This document shows, one piece after another, positions 1 to 4,764 of a DNA stretch of 5,450 nucleotides (position 1 is its first letter; each line of letters starts with the position of its first letter). The notes beneath the pieces were generated by a model. That model was not told the DNA's origin. It did no database searches and was given only the letters and a program-made list of their open reading frames with translations. The DNA lies in assembly GCA_024763115.1 (NCBI GenBank), contig JANTGB010000181.1, positions 1 through 5,450 on the forward strand, read 5' to 3'. This DNA comes from Desulfobulbaceae bacterium (GTDB lineage Bacteria > Desulfobacterota > Desulfobulbia > Desulfobulbales > SURF-16). Position numbers and translations under genes: made by a program.

Positions 1-2
1 TA

Positions 3-47
3 ATACGCTACGCCGACCTGATCACGAAAATCTCCAGCACCCTGTAA
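3..47 (+). CDS. possible C-terminal tail of an upstream gene (partial)
   Basis: From position 3 the plus strand reads 14 sense codons, IRYADLITKISSTL, and then a TAA stop at 45-47. The composition is protein-like and the gene would begin before the window. The last part of this tail lies in a 33-bp repeat whose inverted relative sits at 3909-3941. There the same frame reads LMMKISDPL and then a stop, so either a related gene end or a dispersed repeat is present at both places. With only 14 residues the product cannot be identified, and the frame could be open by chance. Confidence 0.3.
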   Translation: MRYADLITKISSTL

Positions 48-50
48 ACA
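18..50 (+). repeat. 33-bp repeat, inverted relative at 3909-3941
   Basis: Positions 18-50 match the reverse complement of 3909-3941 at 28 of 33 bases, including an unbroken GAAAATCTCC block and a CCCTGTAAACA block. Weaker similarity continues for about eight bases on the outer side. The two copies lie on opposite sides of the five-gene minus-strand operon and point in opposite directions. The sequence past CTGTAAACA differs between them, which suggests a dispersed repeat family or a shared gene end rather than a recent duplication of the whole area. Confidence 0.7.
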
Positions 51-92
51 GTTACAATTACAGGGGTTAGCGAAGTTATAACGCTTACCCCT
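40..92. other. two overlapping, mutually exclusive hairpins
   Basis: The first hairpin pairs CCCTGTAA (40-47) with TTACAGGG (58-65), a perfect 8-bp stem with a 10-base loop. The second pairs 62-72 with 82-92, an 11-bp stem with one T-T mismatch and a 9-base loop. They share bases 62-65, so only one can form fully at a time. The first starts at the TAA of the possible upstream gene, which fits a transcript end. Neither is followed by a clear T-run, so this is not a standard intrinsic terminator. Confidence 0.45.
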
Positions 93-249
93 ATGAGAAG
101 TTACCAAAAATCAAAACAATAAATTGTTTAGACAATGGCCGTAAGCGCCTAAGTCAATTCCACTTCAGTGGGTTAGTTAACTTTATATCGTAAATATCAA
201 ATTATAAAAAATATGAACAGCTTTTTTTAAGACTGCGTATCATTCATAC

Positions 250-284
250 GTAAGCCGGGCTGATGGCGGAGGTTAGCGAGCCTG
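250..284 (+). repeat. 35-bp direct repeat, left copy (partner 3966-4000)
   Basis: Positions 250-284 match 3966-4000 at 34 of 35 bases in the same orientation. The only difference is T274 against A3990. The copy ends 19 bases before the stop codon of the EcsC-family gene, and the partner lies 190 bases beyond the start of the first operon gene. The pair therefore brackets the complete operon, about 3.7 kb apart. I see no open reading frame conserved through the repeat. Confidence 0.85.
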
Positions 285-302
285 AGGTATCACAGACCAG
301 AA

Positions 303-914
303 TTATTTTTCAAAAATTACTTTCGCGCTTTTACCAACGGCAAAAGTGTATCCACCATCAACAGTTGCCCCAACAAAGGCTCCGGCAAATGGTATCAATT
401 TCCCTGCTGAACGGCTAACCAGTCCCCGCATGCTGATTTTCCGACAAACCGTCTGTAGCAAAGCGGTTGATGAAGTCATCGTGACATTTTCAATAATCCG
501 TATCCCAAGCTCAACACCGGCTTCTTTTATGACCGGCAGAGCCTTATTCCCACACAGGCAGACAAAACAAAGGGTTCTGACGCGATCATCATGCAGGTCA
601 TACTTGTTCATGTAAGCTATGGCGGCAATCATCCTTAGGTGTATATACCATTGGCTTACCATGGCTGGTGGAAGGGTAACAGGTAGAGACGCAAAACCTC
701 CTAAACCTGTTACGGCGCCAGTAATCGCGCATTTTATTGCCTGCCAGCGGATCAAATCTTCAATTTGCGAAAAAATATCCCTGTTTCCCCGACTGAATCC
801 ATCCGCCAGCTCATAAACACTTTTGCTGCCAGGAAGACCGTTTAAAACGGCGTTATAACTCCAATCAAGAGCTGGCTGAACACTTCCTATTGATACTGAA
901 TCAGTAATGGCCAT
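303..914 (-). CDS. EcsC family membrane-associated protein
   Basis: A 203-residue protein whose central region carries the EcsC-family signature. It has AITGAVTGLGGFASLPVTLP (about 63-82), then a WYIHLRMIAAIAYMNKYDL stretch (89-107), then DDRVRTL (109-115) and a hydrophobic CFVCLCG run. A second glycine/alanine-rich hydrophobic part (GKLIPFAGAFVGATVDGGYT, 171-190) near the C-terminus also fits the family. EcsC is named after the third gene of the Bacillus ecs transporter locus, but the biochemical role of the domain is not established. The protein probably sits in or on the cytoplasmic membrane. The gene is last in the operon. Its ATG lies 4 bases after the preceding stop, with a GGTGA ribosome site overlapping that TGA, so translation is probably coupled. 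Family assignment is firm; function is unknown. Confidence 0.93.
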   Translation of the reverse strand: MAITDSVSIGSVQPALDWSYNAVLNGLPGSKSVYELADGFSRGNRDIFSQIEDLIRWQAIKCAITGAVTGLGGFASLPVTLPPAMVSQWYIHLRMIAAIAYMNKYDLHDDRVRTLCFVCLCGNKALPVIKEAGVELGIRIIENVTMTSSTALLQTVCRKISMRGLVSRSAGKLIPFAGAFVGATVDGGYTFAVGKSAKVIFEK

Positions 915-918
915 ATTC

Positions 919-1674
919 TCACCGCTTACCAGCAGAAAATATCGACGAAATATTGAATAAATCTGGAAATTTAAATTTTTCGCTAATTTTCCTAATATGA
1001 TGAAGCGTGATAATAATCACAACCGCTAAGAAGCTGAGACCATAGAAGAAATAGAGAGATTCACGGATAACACTGTTTTCAGCGGCGATCCGACCGACCC
1101 CGCCAAGAAATCCCGCTCCGGTTTCCTCCAACATCTGCCCAACCAGTTCTGGAGAGTTCATAAGATATACAACACCTGCCGTAAGGGTTGTTCCTTTTAC
1201 CAGATTTGGATGTTTTTCCAGCCAATCAAAAATCCGGCCGCCTCTTTTTTTCATTATTTTGATAAACTCATCAAGTTTATCGGCCCGCCGCAAGGCAGGC
1301 GTGACCTTCAGGAATTTTACAACATCATCGGTAGCCAGCTTGCGGCCCAGGGCAATACCATCATCTCCAAACTCACGAACAAGTTTAGACCCGACACCAG
1401 GATGCCTGGCTTCGACCTGTAATATTTTTGAACCAACGCCCATGGCCGGCTTTGTTTTTCTCACCATTTTCATAATTTTTTGCGGCAATGCCTTACGCCC
1501 CCATGCCTTGTTAAGGACATGATGATTTTCTTCCTTCACAGTCTGTCTGGTTATTTTGCTTAACCATGCCTCTGGTATTTCTTTCATAATTCGAGTTAGC
1601 AGTCCTGCTTCAGCCACAGGAGTTACGGCAAAACAAAACAGAAACAGCATTATAGCAACTCTGACACGTAACAT
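919..1674 (-). CDS. exported, C-terminally membrane-anchored protein of unknown function
   Basis: A 251-residue protein that I do not recognise. It begins with a clear signal peptide: basic MLRVR, hydrophobic AIMLFLFCFAVTP and an AEA cleavage site at residues 21-23. The mature part is basic and helical. It has a segment reading HPGVGSKLVREFGDDGIALG (91-110) and then DWLEKHPNL (150-158). A moderately hydrophobic, glycine-rich stretch follows (about 160-197), then a strong membrane helix (about 206-224), then a short basic tail. The likely topology is a periplasmic body anchored near its C-terminus. Translation starts at an ATG three bases after the stop of the upstream gene. Its AGGAGG ribosome site is formed by the last two Arg codons of that gene, so the two are tightly coupled. 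The HPGVG...FGDDG pattern resembles, from memory, short helical motifs in other uncharacterised bacterial proteins. Confidence 0.87.
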   Translation of the reverse strand: MLRVRVAIMLFLFCFAVTPVAEAGLLTRIMKEIPEAWLSKITRQTVKEENHHVLNKAWGRKALPQKIMKMVRKTKPAMGVGSKILQVEARHPGVGSKLVREFGDDGIALGRKLATDDVVKFLKVTPALRRADKLDEFIKIMKKRGGRIFDWLEKHPNLVKGTTLTAGVVYLMNSPELVGQMLEETGAGFLGGVGRIAAENSVIRESLYFFYGLSFLAVVIIITLHHIRKISEKFKFPDLFNISSIFSAGKR

Positions 1675-1677
1675 CCC

Positions 1678-2703
1678 CTACCTCCTGTTTATTGTCTGAT
1701 TTAATGCCGAGTAAACGGCCCCGTGCATATCATACCGGTATTCAACGTAATTATTTTCCAGCATTTCAGCTATCCCTACCATCTCTCCATGGCCTTGAAT
1801 AATCGCTCTTTTCAGTTGATCAAAACCATTATCCAGCATGTTTTCCATCTCTTCGCGGCCTTTCTCGGATATTTTGTAATCAACATAGATAGCCACAACC
1901 AGACTAATACCTAAAGTGGTCCATCCTGAGCTGACCGCCGATCCGGTTAGCGCCGCCCTGGTAGACAAGGTGGTTAAAAAGCTCGTGATTAATTGGGTAG
2001 TCGCATATGCCGCAGCTTCAGACCCAATCAGAGCAACAGCCTCGTACTGAACTCCTTTAACGAGAACAAGGTCAGTATTGGATTTAATCATTTCGTTAAA
2101 AGTATCCCGAAATTTATGATCGTCAATATGAATATTAAAAGAACCTATTTCCGAAACAGACTTCAAATCCGCAAGAAGTTCGAGGGCCAGCAGGTTTCTA
2201 TTTCCCTCAAGTTTTACGCGCAATCCATCTAACTCAGCCATTATTTCCGCGTACAACTCCTCATCAGTCAAAAAATGAGCCGCCCATTTCCGAGAAATGA
2301 ATTGCGAAGTCTTTGTCGCGGTTCCGTCTCCAAACCACTTGTTCATTTTATCAGAAATAACTCTGCAGCCGAGGCCGGCTTGTGATCTCAGGGAATAAAC
2401 ATCATCTATGAAGACGGGCACATATCGTTTCTGATCTTCAATAATGGTATCTATAGCGTTCAACGTATTATGAATTGATTCTTTATCCATGGCATCATAC
2501 CTGGCCAGGACAGCCTTTTCTCCCTGCCAGAAAGATTCCACATCAAATTTATCCTGGGTCGATTTATCCTGGGTCGATTTATCTTGAGTCGACACCTGTT
2601 CCAGCGGTGTCGATTGCAACGCTGAATAAACATGCCAACAACCCAGACATAAAATGGTTGCCAAAAGTATTTTGATAATTTTTCCGGAAACTGGATTATT
2701 CAT
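1678..2703 (-). CDS. membrane-anchored protein of unknown function with STQDK repeats
   Basis: A 341-residue protein, not recognised. The start at 2703 is preferred over an upstream in-frame ATG at 2766 because AAGGAG lies six bases before it and a hydrophobic N-terminus follows at once. Residues 9-29 form a signal anchor or signal peptide (IIKILLATILCLGC). Cys22 follows LG, but residue 19 is Cys, so it does not fit a normal lipobox. Residues 38-52 are three copies of STQDK, probably a flexible linker. Residues 60-210 are soluble and helix-rich with many charged residues. Residues 221-276 are alanine/threonine/serine-rich and hydrophobic, ending in a probable membrane helix (WTTLGISLVVAIYVDYKI). 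The C-terminus, about 277-341, is charged. The two hydrophobic ends enclose a soluble domain that could lie in the periplasm. A 121-base gap separates it from the previous gene; the next gene begins three bases after its stop. Confidence 0.87.
   Translation of the reverse strand: MNNPVSGKIIKILLATILCLGCWHVYSALQSTPLEQVSTQDKSTQDKSTQDKFDVESFWQGEKAVLARYDAMDKESIHNTLNAIDTIIEDQKRYVPVFIDDVYSLRSQAGLGCRVISDKMNKWFGDGTATKTSQFISRKWAAHFLTDEELYAEIMAELDGLRVKLEGNRNLLALELLADLKSVSEIGSFNIHIDDHKFRDTFNEMIKSNTDLVLVKGVQYEAVALIGSEAAAYATTQLITSFLTTLSTRAALTGSAVSSGWTTLGISLVVAIYVDYKISEKGREEMENMLDNGFDQLKRAIIQGHGEMVGIAEMLENNYVEYRYDMHGAVYSALNQTINRR
2548..2592 (-). repeat. three tandem 15-bp units encoding STQDK
   Basis: Three in-frame 15-bp units lie at 2548-2562, 2563-2577 and 2578-2592. 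The first two are identical and the third differs at two silent positions. They encode residues 38-52 of the 341-residue protein, just after its N-terminal membrane segment. Gain or loss of a unit keeps the frame, so the linker length may vary between strains. Confidence 0.95.
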
Positions 2704-2709
2704 GTCTTT

Positions 2710-2715
2710 CTCCTT
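2710..2715 (-). promoter_or_regulatory. ribosome binding site that decides the start at 2703
   Basis: On the minus strand AAGGAG (2710-2715) lies six bases before the ATG at 2701-2703. The alternative in-frame ATG at 2764-2766 has no comparable site and would put a polar, low-complexity leader in front of the membrane segment. Confidence 0.85.
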
Positions 2716-2720
2716 AACCG

Positions 2721-2742
2721 GTTGATTATTATGTTGATTATT
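2721..2742. repeat. 10-bp direct repeat GTTGATTATT, 12-bp period
   Basis: GTTGATTATT occurs at 2721-2730 and again at 2733-2742, separated by AT. It lies just upstream of the ribosome site of the 341-residue gene, inside the longest gap of the operon. It could be a regulator site or a simple slippage product; the sequence alone does not decide. Confidence 0.6.
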
Positions 2743-2763
2743 AATTGTGTCTGTCCACTTCAA
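2737..2763 (-). promoter_or_regulatory. possible weak internal promoter
   Basis: On the minus strand TTGAAG (2758-2763, 4 of 6 to the -35 consensus) is followed after a short 15-base spacer by AATAAT (2737-2742, 5 of 6 to the -10 consensus). This is the only operon gap (121 bases) long enough for an internal promoter and would separate the two paralogous small genes from the three downstream genes. The spacer is below the usual 16-18, so confidence is low. Confidence 0.2.
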
Positions 2764-2824
2764 CAACAGAATGTTTTAAAAGACCGACCGGAGGTGACGA
2801 TCCGATACGGAAAATTTGTCATCC

Positions 2825-3292
2825 TTAAAAACCGAACTCTTTCAGCTTGTCGTTCATTACCTCACGCATAACCGGAACTAAATCATAGGTAAGACCCAAT
2901 GCCTGTAAGCCAAAGGTTAATAACGATCCAATCAATGGCCCGACAATCCAGCCTAAAACCGGAACGGCTGTCAGCATCGCCTTCAGGGTAACACCAACAA
3001 TTGTGGCACAGATGGTCATGGGTACCCTGGCAGCAATTTCTGCTATTATCTCCAGTATCCTCTGGCTAAAATAGAGAACTCTGTCCCCGACCCGGACAGT
3101 AAATTCAGTCAATTTCCAGAGAACATTCTTGTCGGAAATACTGATATTCAGGCGGAACAGCGCCTTCCTGAGCTTTGCGGTTGTCTTTTCAGGATCAAGC
3201 CGCAGGTTCAGGATGCTTGTCAGATCCACCTTTAAATTGCCCAGAGGAGTATGGACGGTATAAATTTTTTCTGTGTTATATGCTTTAGTCAT
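2825..3292 (-). CDS. small two-helix membrane protein, paralog of the 3326-3775 product
   Basis: A 155-residue protein of unknown function. After a polar N-terminus it has LDPEKTTAKLRKAL (32-45) and a helical region with a conserved Trp (59). Two adjacent hydrophobic segments follow, about 88-112 and 113-136, joined around VPVLGWIVGPLIGSLL (110-125). The C-terminus is short and charged. Nearly every landmark lines up with the product of 3326-3775: DP-x-x-T-x-x-KL, ILE, P-x-TI, M-x-x-x-P-x-x-G-x-x-W-x-x-GPL-x-G-x-LL and a final GL...DL. The two therefore look like an old tandem duplication, and they may form a hetero-oligomer in the inner membrane. The start has no good ribosome site and lies 33 bases after the previous stop, so it may depend on translation of the first gene. 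Confidence 0.85.
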   Translation of the reverse strand: MTKAYNTEKIYTVHTPLGNLKVDLTSILNLRLDPEKTTAKLRKALFRLNISISDKNVLWKLTEFTVRVGDRVLYFSQRILEIIAEIAARVPMTICATIVGVTLKAMLTAVPVLGWIVGPLIGSLLTFGLQALGLTYDLVPVMREVMNDKLKEFGF

Positions 3293-3325
3293 GGTGAGAT
3301 CTTTAAGGTGAAATTTTTATCCAGA

Positions 3326-3775
3326 TTAATTTTGCCGAGCCTTACGCGTGGCCTCAATATCATTTCTCAAAAATTTTACGACATTAAGTTTCAGGTCAAG
3401 CGCCAGTCCGACGACAAGGGTGCTGGTCATCAGCAGTGCACCGGTAAGTGGGCCCAGCATCCAACCAAAGCCAATCAATGGGATGGAAGAAATCATGATA
3501 TTAATAATACCGGCGACCAATGACAGGCTGATGGTATAAGGAATGCTCTCGATAACATCAATCAGCATTTCCAGAACCTTCAGGCCGATTTTGATGCCAC
3601 GGTTCTTAAGCCGATACACTCGGCTGGATAATTCGTCCCAAGGTATAGCTTTGTCGTCAGAATCAACATTTCTGAAATTTTTTAAACGCTCTTTTAGCTT
3701 TTCCCTGGTATTTCGAGGATCAAAAGCACCACTGGCAACCGCGTTTTTATCGAAGGTATTGTTAATTTTAGACAT
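3326..3775 (-). CDS. small two-helix membrane protein, first gene of the operon
   Basis: A 149-residue protein of unknown function. The N-terminal part (1-75) is soluble and basic, with FDPRNTREKLKERL (18-31) and a conserved Trp (46), then an amphipathic helix with GLKVLEM (64-70). Two hydrophobic segments follow, about 79-101 and 103-127, joined by IPLIGFGWMLGPLTGALL (98-115), which contains the glycine/proline turn shared with its neighbour. The C-terminus is basic (KFLRNDIEATRKARQN, 134-149). There is no signal peptide, so both termini are probably cytoplasmic with a membrane hairpin. The ATG has an AGGA ribosome site 10 bases upstream. As first gene it sits behind the only plausible operon promoter. 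Small paired hairpin proteins can be holin-like or complex subunits, but nothing here is specific enough to choose. Confidence 0.85.
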   Translation of the reverse strand: MSKINNTFDKNAVASGAFDPRNTREKLKERLKNFRNVDSDDKAIPWDELSSRVYRLKNRGIKIGLKVLEMLIDVIESIPYTISLSLVAGIINIMISSIPLIGFGWMLGPLTGALLMTSTLVVGLALDLKLNVVKFLRNDIEATRKARQN

Positions 3776-3825
3776 GATGGTTATTTCCTTTTTGAAGTTG
3801 CTTTAATTGAGGGCTAGCCAGTTAG

Positions 3826-3854
3826 TTTATAATCTTTGGCAGTAACTACTTACA
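3826..3854 (-). promoter_or_regulatory. possible promoter of the minus-strand operon
   Basis: On the minus strand TATAAA (3826-3831) is a reasonable -10 box, 50 bases before the ATG of the first gene. Seventeen bases upstream (3849-3854) there is only TGTAAG, a poor -35 match. The operon must start somewhere here because repeats begin at 3879, so this is the best candidate, but a regulator or another sigma factor may be needed. Confidence 0.3.
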
Positions 3855-3878
3855 CCTTAAAACTCATAACCGTGAAAA

Positions 3879-3949
3879 ACACCGAACTGTATGACACCGC
3901 TTCGCTGTTGTTTACAGGGGGTCGGAGATTTTCATCATCAGTCCGGTGT
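3879..3949. repeat. 71-bp palindromic element with imperfect terminal inverted repeats
   Basis: The element begins ACACCGAACTG (3879-3889) and ends CAGTCCGGTGT (3939-3949), inverted repeats matching at 10 of 11 bases. With a small gap the match extends inward to 3894 and 3932. The interior contains the 33-bp repeat relative of 18-50. A third TTCGGTGT at 4015-4022 could pair with the same left arm. The structure resembles a small palindromic intergenic repeat or a miniature transposable element remnant. No target-site duplication is evident. Confidence 0.55.
3909..3941 (-). repeat. 33-bp repeat, inverted relative of 18-50
   Basis: The minus strand of 3909-3941 matches 18-50 at 28 of 33 bases. 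Read on the minus strand it contains the frame LMMKISDPL followed by TAA, parallel to LITKISSTL and TAA at the left edge. The upstream part of that frame is closed after a few codons, so here it is a relic or a repeat, not a gene. Confidence 0.7.
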
Positions 3950-3965
3950 CTCGTTTTAGTTATAA

Positions 3966-4000
3966 GTAAGCCGGGCTGATGGCGGAGGTAAGCGAGCCTG
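3966..4000 (+). repeat. 35-bp direct repeat, right copy (partner 250-284)
   Basis: This copy matches 250-284 at 34 of 35 bases in the same orientation. It runs on into a perfect hairpin at its right edge, GAGCCT (3994-3999) with AGGCTC (4003-4008) and a 3-base loop, which the left copy lacks. The inner 11 bases AGGTAAGCGAG (3986-3996) recur inverted at 4643-4653. Confidence 0.85.
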
Positions 4001-4085
4001 CGAGGCTCCGAAGATTCGGTGTCCTGTGAGCAGTTACCTGTAAAGATCTTATTGTCTGAGCAGGCTGCCCCCCTTATGGGGAAAC

Positions 4086-4232
4086 ATGAATAAACGATAA
4101 AGGATATTTTTTGACCAACCTTATCAGCCAGGCTTAATTACCGTGCTTTTACTTTTCTATATGGTCTGGATTGCGGTAAAGGAAAAAAACGAAGGATTAC
4201 AAAAAGAAAATACCGGTAATATTTTTTATTGA
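4086..4232 (+). pseudogene. small membrane-protein frame broken by an early stop
   Basis: An ATG at 4086 begins MNKR and meets TAA at 4098-4100. The same frame then stays open for 43 codons to the TGA at 4230-4232. The open part is protein-like: a polar lead with DQPYQPG, a hydrophobic run LITVLLLFYMVWIAV suited to one membrane helix, then a charged tail KEKNEGLQKEN. One base change at the fifth codon would give an intact protein of about 48 residues. A GGGG stretch lies just before the ATG but is not a good ribosome site. It may be a decayed small membrane protein, or a chance open frame. Confidence 0.25.
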
Positions 4233-4308
4233 AAGCCCATAGCAAACTATAAGCAATTCACCGGCACTATATGTGGATTGACAGCATCGAATTAGCCGTA
4301 CAATTAAG

Positions 4309-4455
4309 ATGAAGGAAATCATCAACACAGAGAAGGTCAGCCTTAAACCCCTCAAAGCGGGGCCATGGTTCGAACTGAAAAAAGTTAGTTTTGTTCACGA
4401 TTATTTTCAGTGTCTTTCTTTCTGGTCTTTATTCTGCTTAACAATATCAATTTAA
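4309..4455 (+). CDS. short open frame with an RtcB-like first ten residues (doubtful)
   Basis: A 48-codon frame starting MKEIINTEKVSLKP. The first ten residues resemble, from memory, the N-terminus of RtcB RNA ligases of the MKEIINTEKVP type, where the family normally continues as PIKLWL and runs to about 380-480 residues. Here the similarity stops at residue 10 and the rest overlaps, on the opposite strand, a short frame with a better ribosome site. There is no ribosome site before this ATG. It may be the 5' scrap of an rtcB-like gene joined to unrelated DNA, or coincidence. Confidence 0.15.
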   Translation: MKEIINTEKVSLKPLKAGPWFELKKVSFVHDYFQCLSFWSLFCLTISI

Positions 4456-4510
4456 TTGTCAGAATGAATTTTTCTATTTTTTCTTTAAATGTCAGCTCTA
4501 CAAAAGTCAT
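4385..4510 (-). CDS. hypothetical lysine-rich small protein (41 aa)
   Basis: On the minus strand an ATG at 4508-4510 is preceded by GGGAGG with a 5-base spacer, a near-ideal ribosome site. It opens a 41-residue frame beginning MTFVELTFKEKIEKFILTIK. The centre is hydrophobic and basic (FILTIKLILLSRI) and the tail highly charged, so it could be a small amphipathic or membrane-associated peptide. The ATG overlaps, as TAATG, the stop of another open stretch (4510-4611, minus) that reads LRLREVLVNAYSRLVL and lacks an ATG. This looks like coupling to a decayed upstream gene. The frame is too short to identify, and it may be a relic of a dispersed repeat. Confidence 0.3.
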   Translation of the reverse strand: MTFVELTFKEKIEKFILTIKLILLSRIKTRKKDTENNREQN

Positions 4511-4735
4511 TATTTCCTCCCGGGTGGTTGGTTCAATCTCAGCACCAATCTGCTGTAAGCGTTCACCAGCACTTCACGGAGTCGGAGTTTATGCCCTGTT
4601 TTTAAGGGCGTTTACCTTTTTACCCATTTCGGGGTCTCGTTCCTCGCTTACCTGCCTGCTTGAATAGCACCAGTATAATGTTGCAAAGATTTGCTCCCTG
4701 GTGAACGGTTACTAATTTTCCGACACATGAACTAT

Positions 4736-4764
4736 TTGACAAACATCAGGCAAAGAACTATTCT
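4736..4764 (+). promoter_or_regulatory. promoter of the toxin-antitoxin operon
   Basis: TTGACA (4736-4741) is a perfect -35 box. After exactly 17 bases comes TATTCT (4759-4764), 4 of 6 to the -10 consensus. Transcription would start near 4771, inside the inverted repeat, about 38 bases before the antitoxin ATG. Position and quality fit a sigma-70-type promoter that is repressed by its own antitoxin. Confidence 0.75.

Larger units (their letters stand above)
1..302. other. intergenic region downstream of the minus-strand operon
   Basis: Apart from the possible gene tail, the hairpins and the 250-284 repeat, I see no gene here. There are short symmetric elements: ATTGT/ACAAT at about 124-137, CCACT/AGTGG near 160-171 and CGTAT/ATACG near 236-250. 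An A/T-rich stretch at about 190-231 contains A6 and T7 runs. The operon enters from the right on the minus strand, and no classic GC-stem plus T-run terminator is visible for it, so where its transcript ends is unclear. Confidence 0.5.
3776..4735. other. about 960 bp of repeat-rich DNA without a convincing large gene
   Basis: No long, well-started reading frame is present. The region holds the operon promoter zone, the palindromic element, the right copies of both flanking repeats, a broken small frame (4086-4232), a short plus-strand frame (4309-4455) and a short minus-strand frame (4385-4510). Variants of one motif occur at 4022-4037 (TCCTGTGAGCAGTTAC) and 4696-4712 (CCCTGGTGAACGGTTAC), with a relative at 40-55. 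The mixture looks like a sink for dispersed repeats and gene fragments between two functional modules. Confidence 0.6.

Noticed and set aside
346..816. Plus-strand open frames opposite the EcsC-family gene
   Set aside because: The minus-strand product carries the family signature across these positions, so these are antisense shadows.
2638..2649. Lipoprotein signal at Cys22 of the 341-residue protein
   Set aside because: The residue at -3 is Cys and at -2 is Leu, which does not match the usual lipobox; a signal anchor is simpler.
2704..2766. Upstream ATG at 2766 giving a 362-residue version of the protein
   Set aside because: It has no ribosome site and adds a polar leader made partly of the AT-rich direct repeat; the ATG at 2703 has AAGGAG six bases upstream followed at once by a membrane segment.
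3879..4037. Integron attC site
   Set aside because: The palindrome lacks paired RYYYAAC and GTTRRRY core sites in the right arrangement, and the five-gene operon is unlike single-gene cassettes.
4348..4362. CCCC/GGGG hairpin as terminator of the 4385-4510 frame
   Set aside because: A 4-bp stem with only three T's after it on the minus strand is too weak to call.
4358..4378. tRNA-like GGTTCGAAC T-loop motif
   Set aside because: No acceptor, D-arm or anticodon stem can be formed around it.
4593..4621. Intrinsic terminator GCCCT/AGGGC followed by T5
   Set aside because: The stem is only 5 bp, the T-run begins too far from it and no gene clearly ends upstream on the plus strand.
4410..4667. 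85-codon plus-strand frame
   Set aside because: No ribosome site, low-complexity composition, and it overlaps a minus-strand frame with a near-ideal ribosome site; no recognisable motif.
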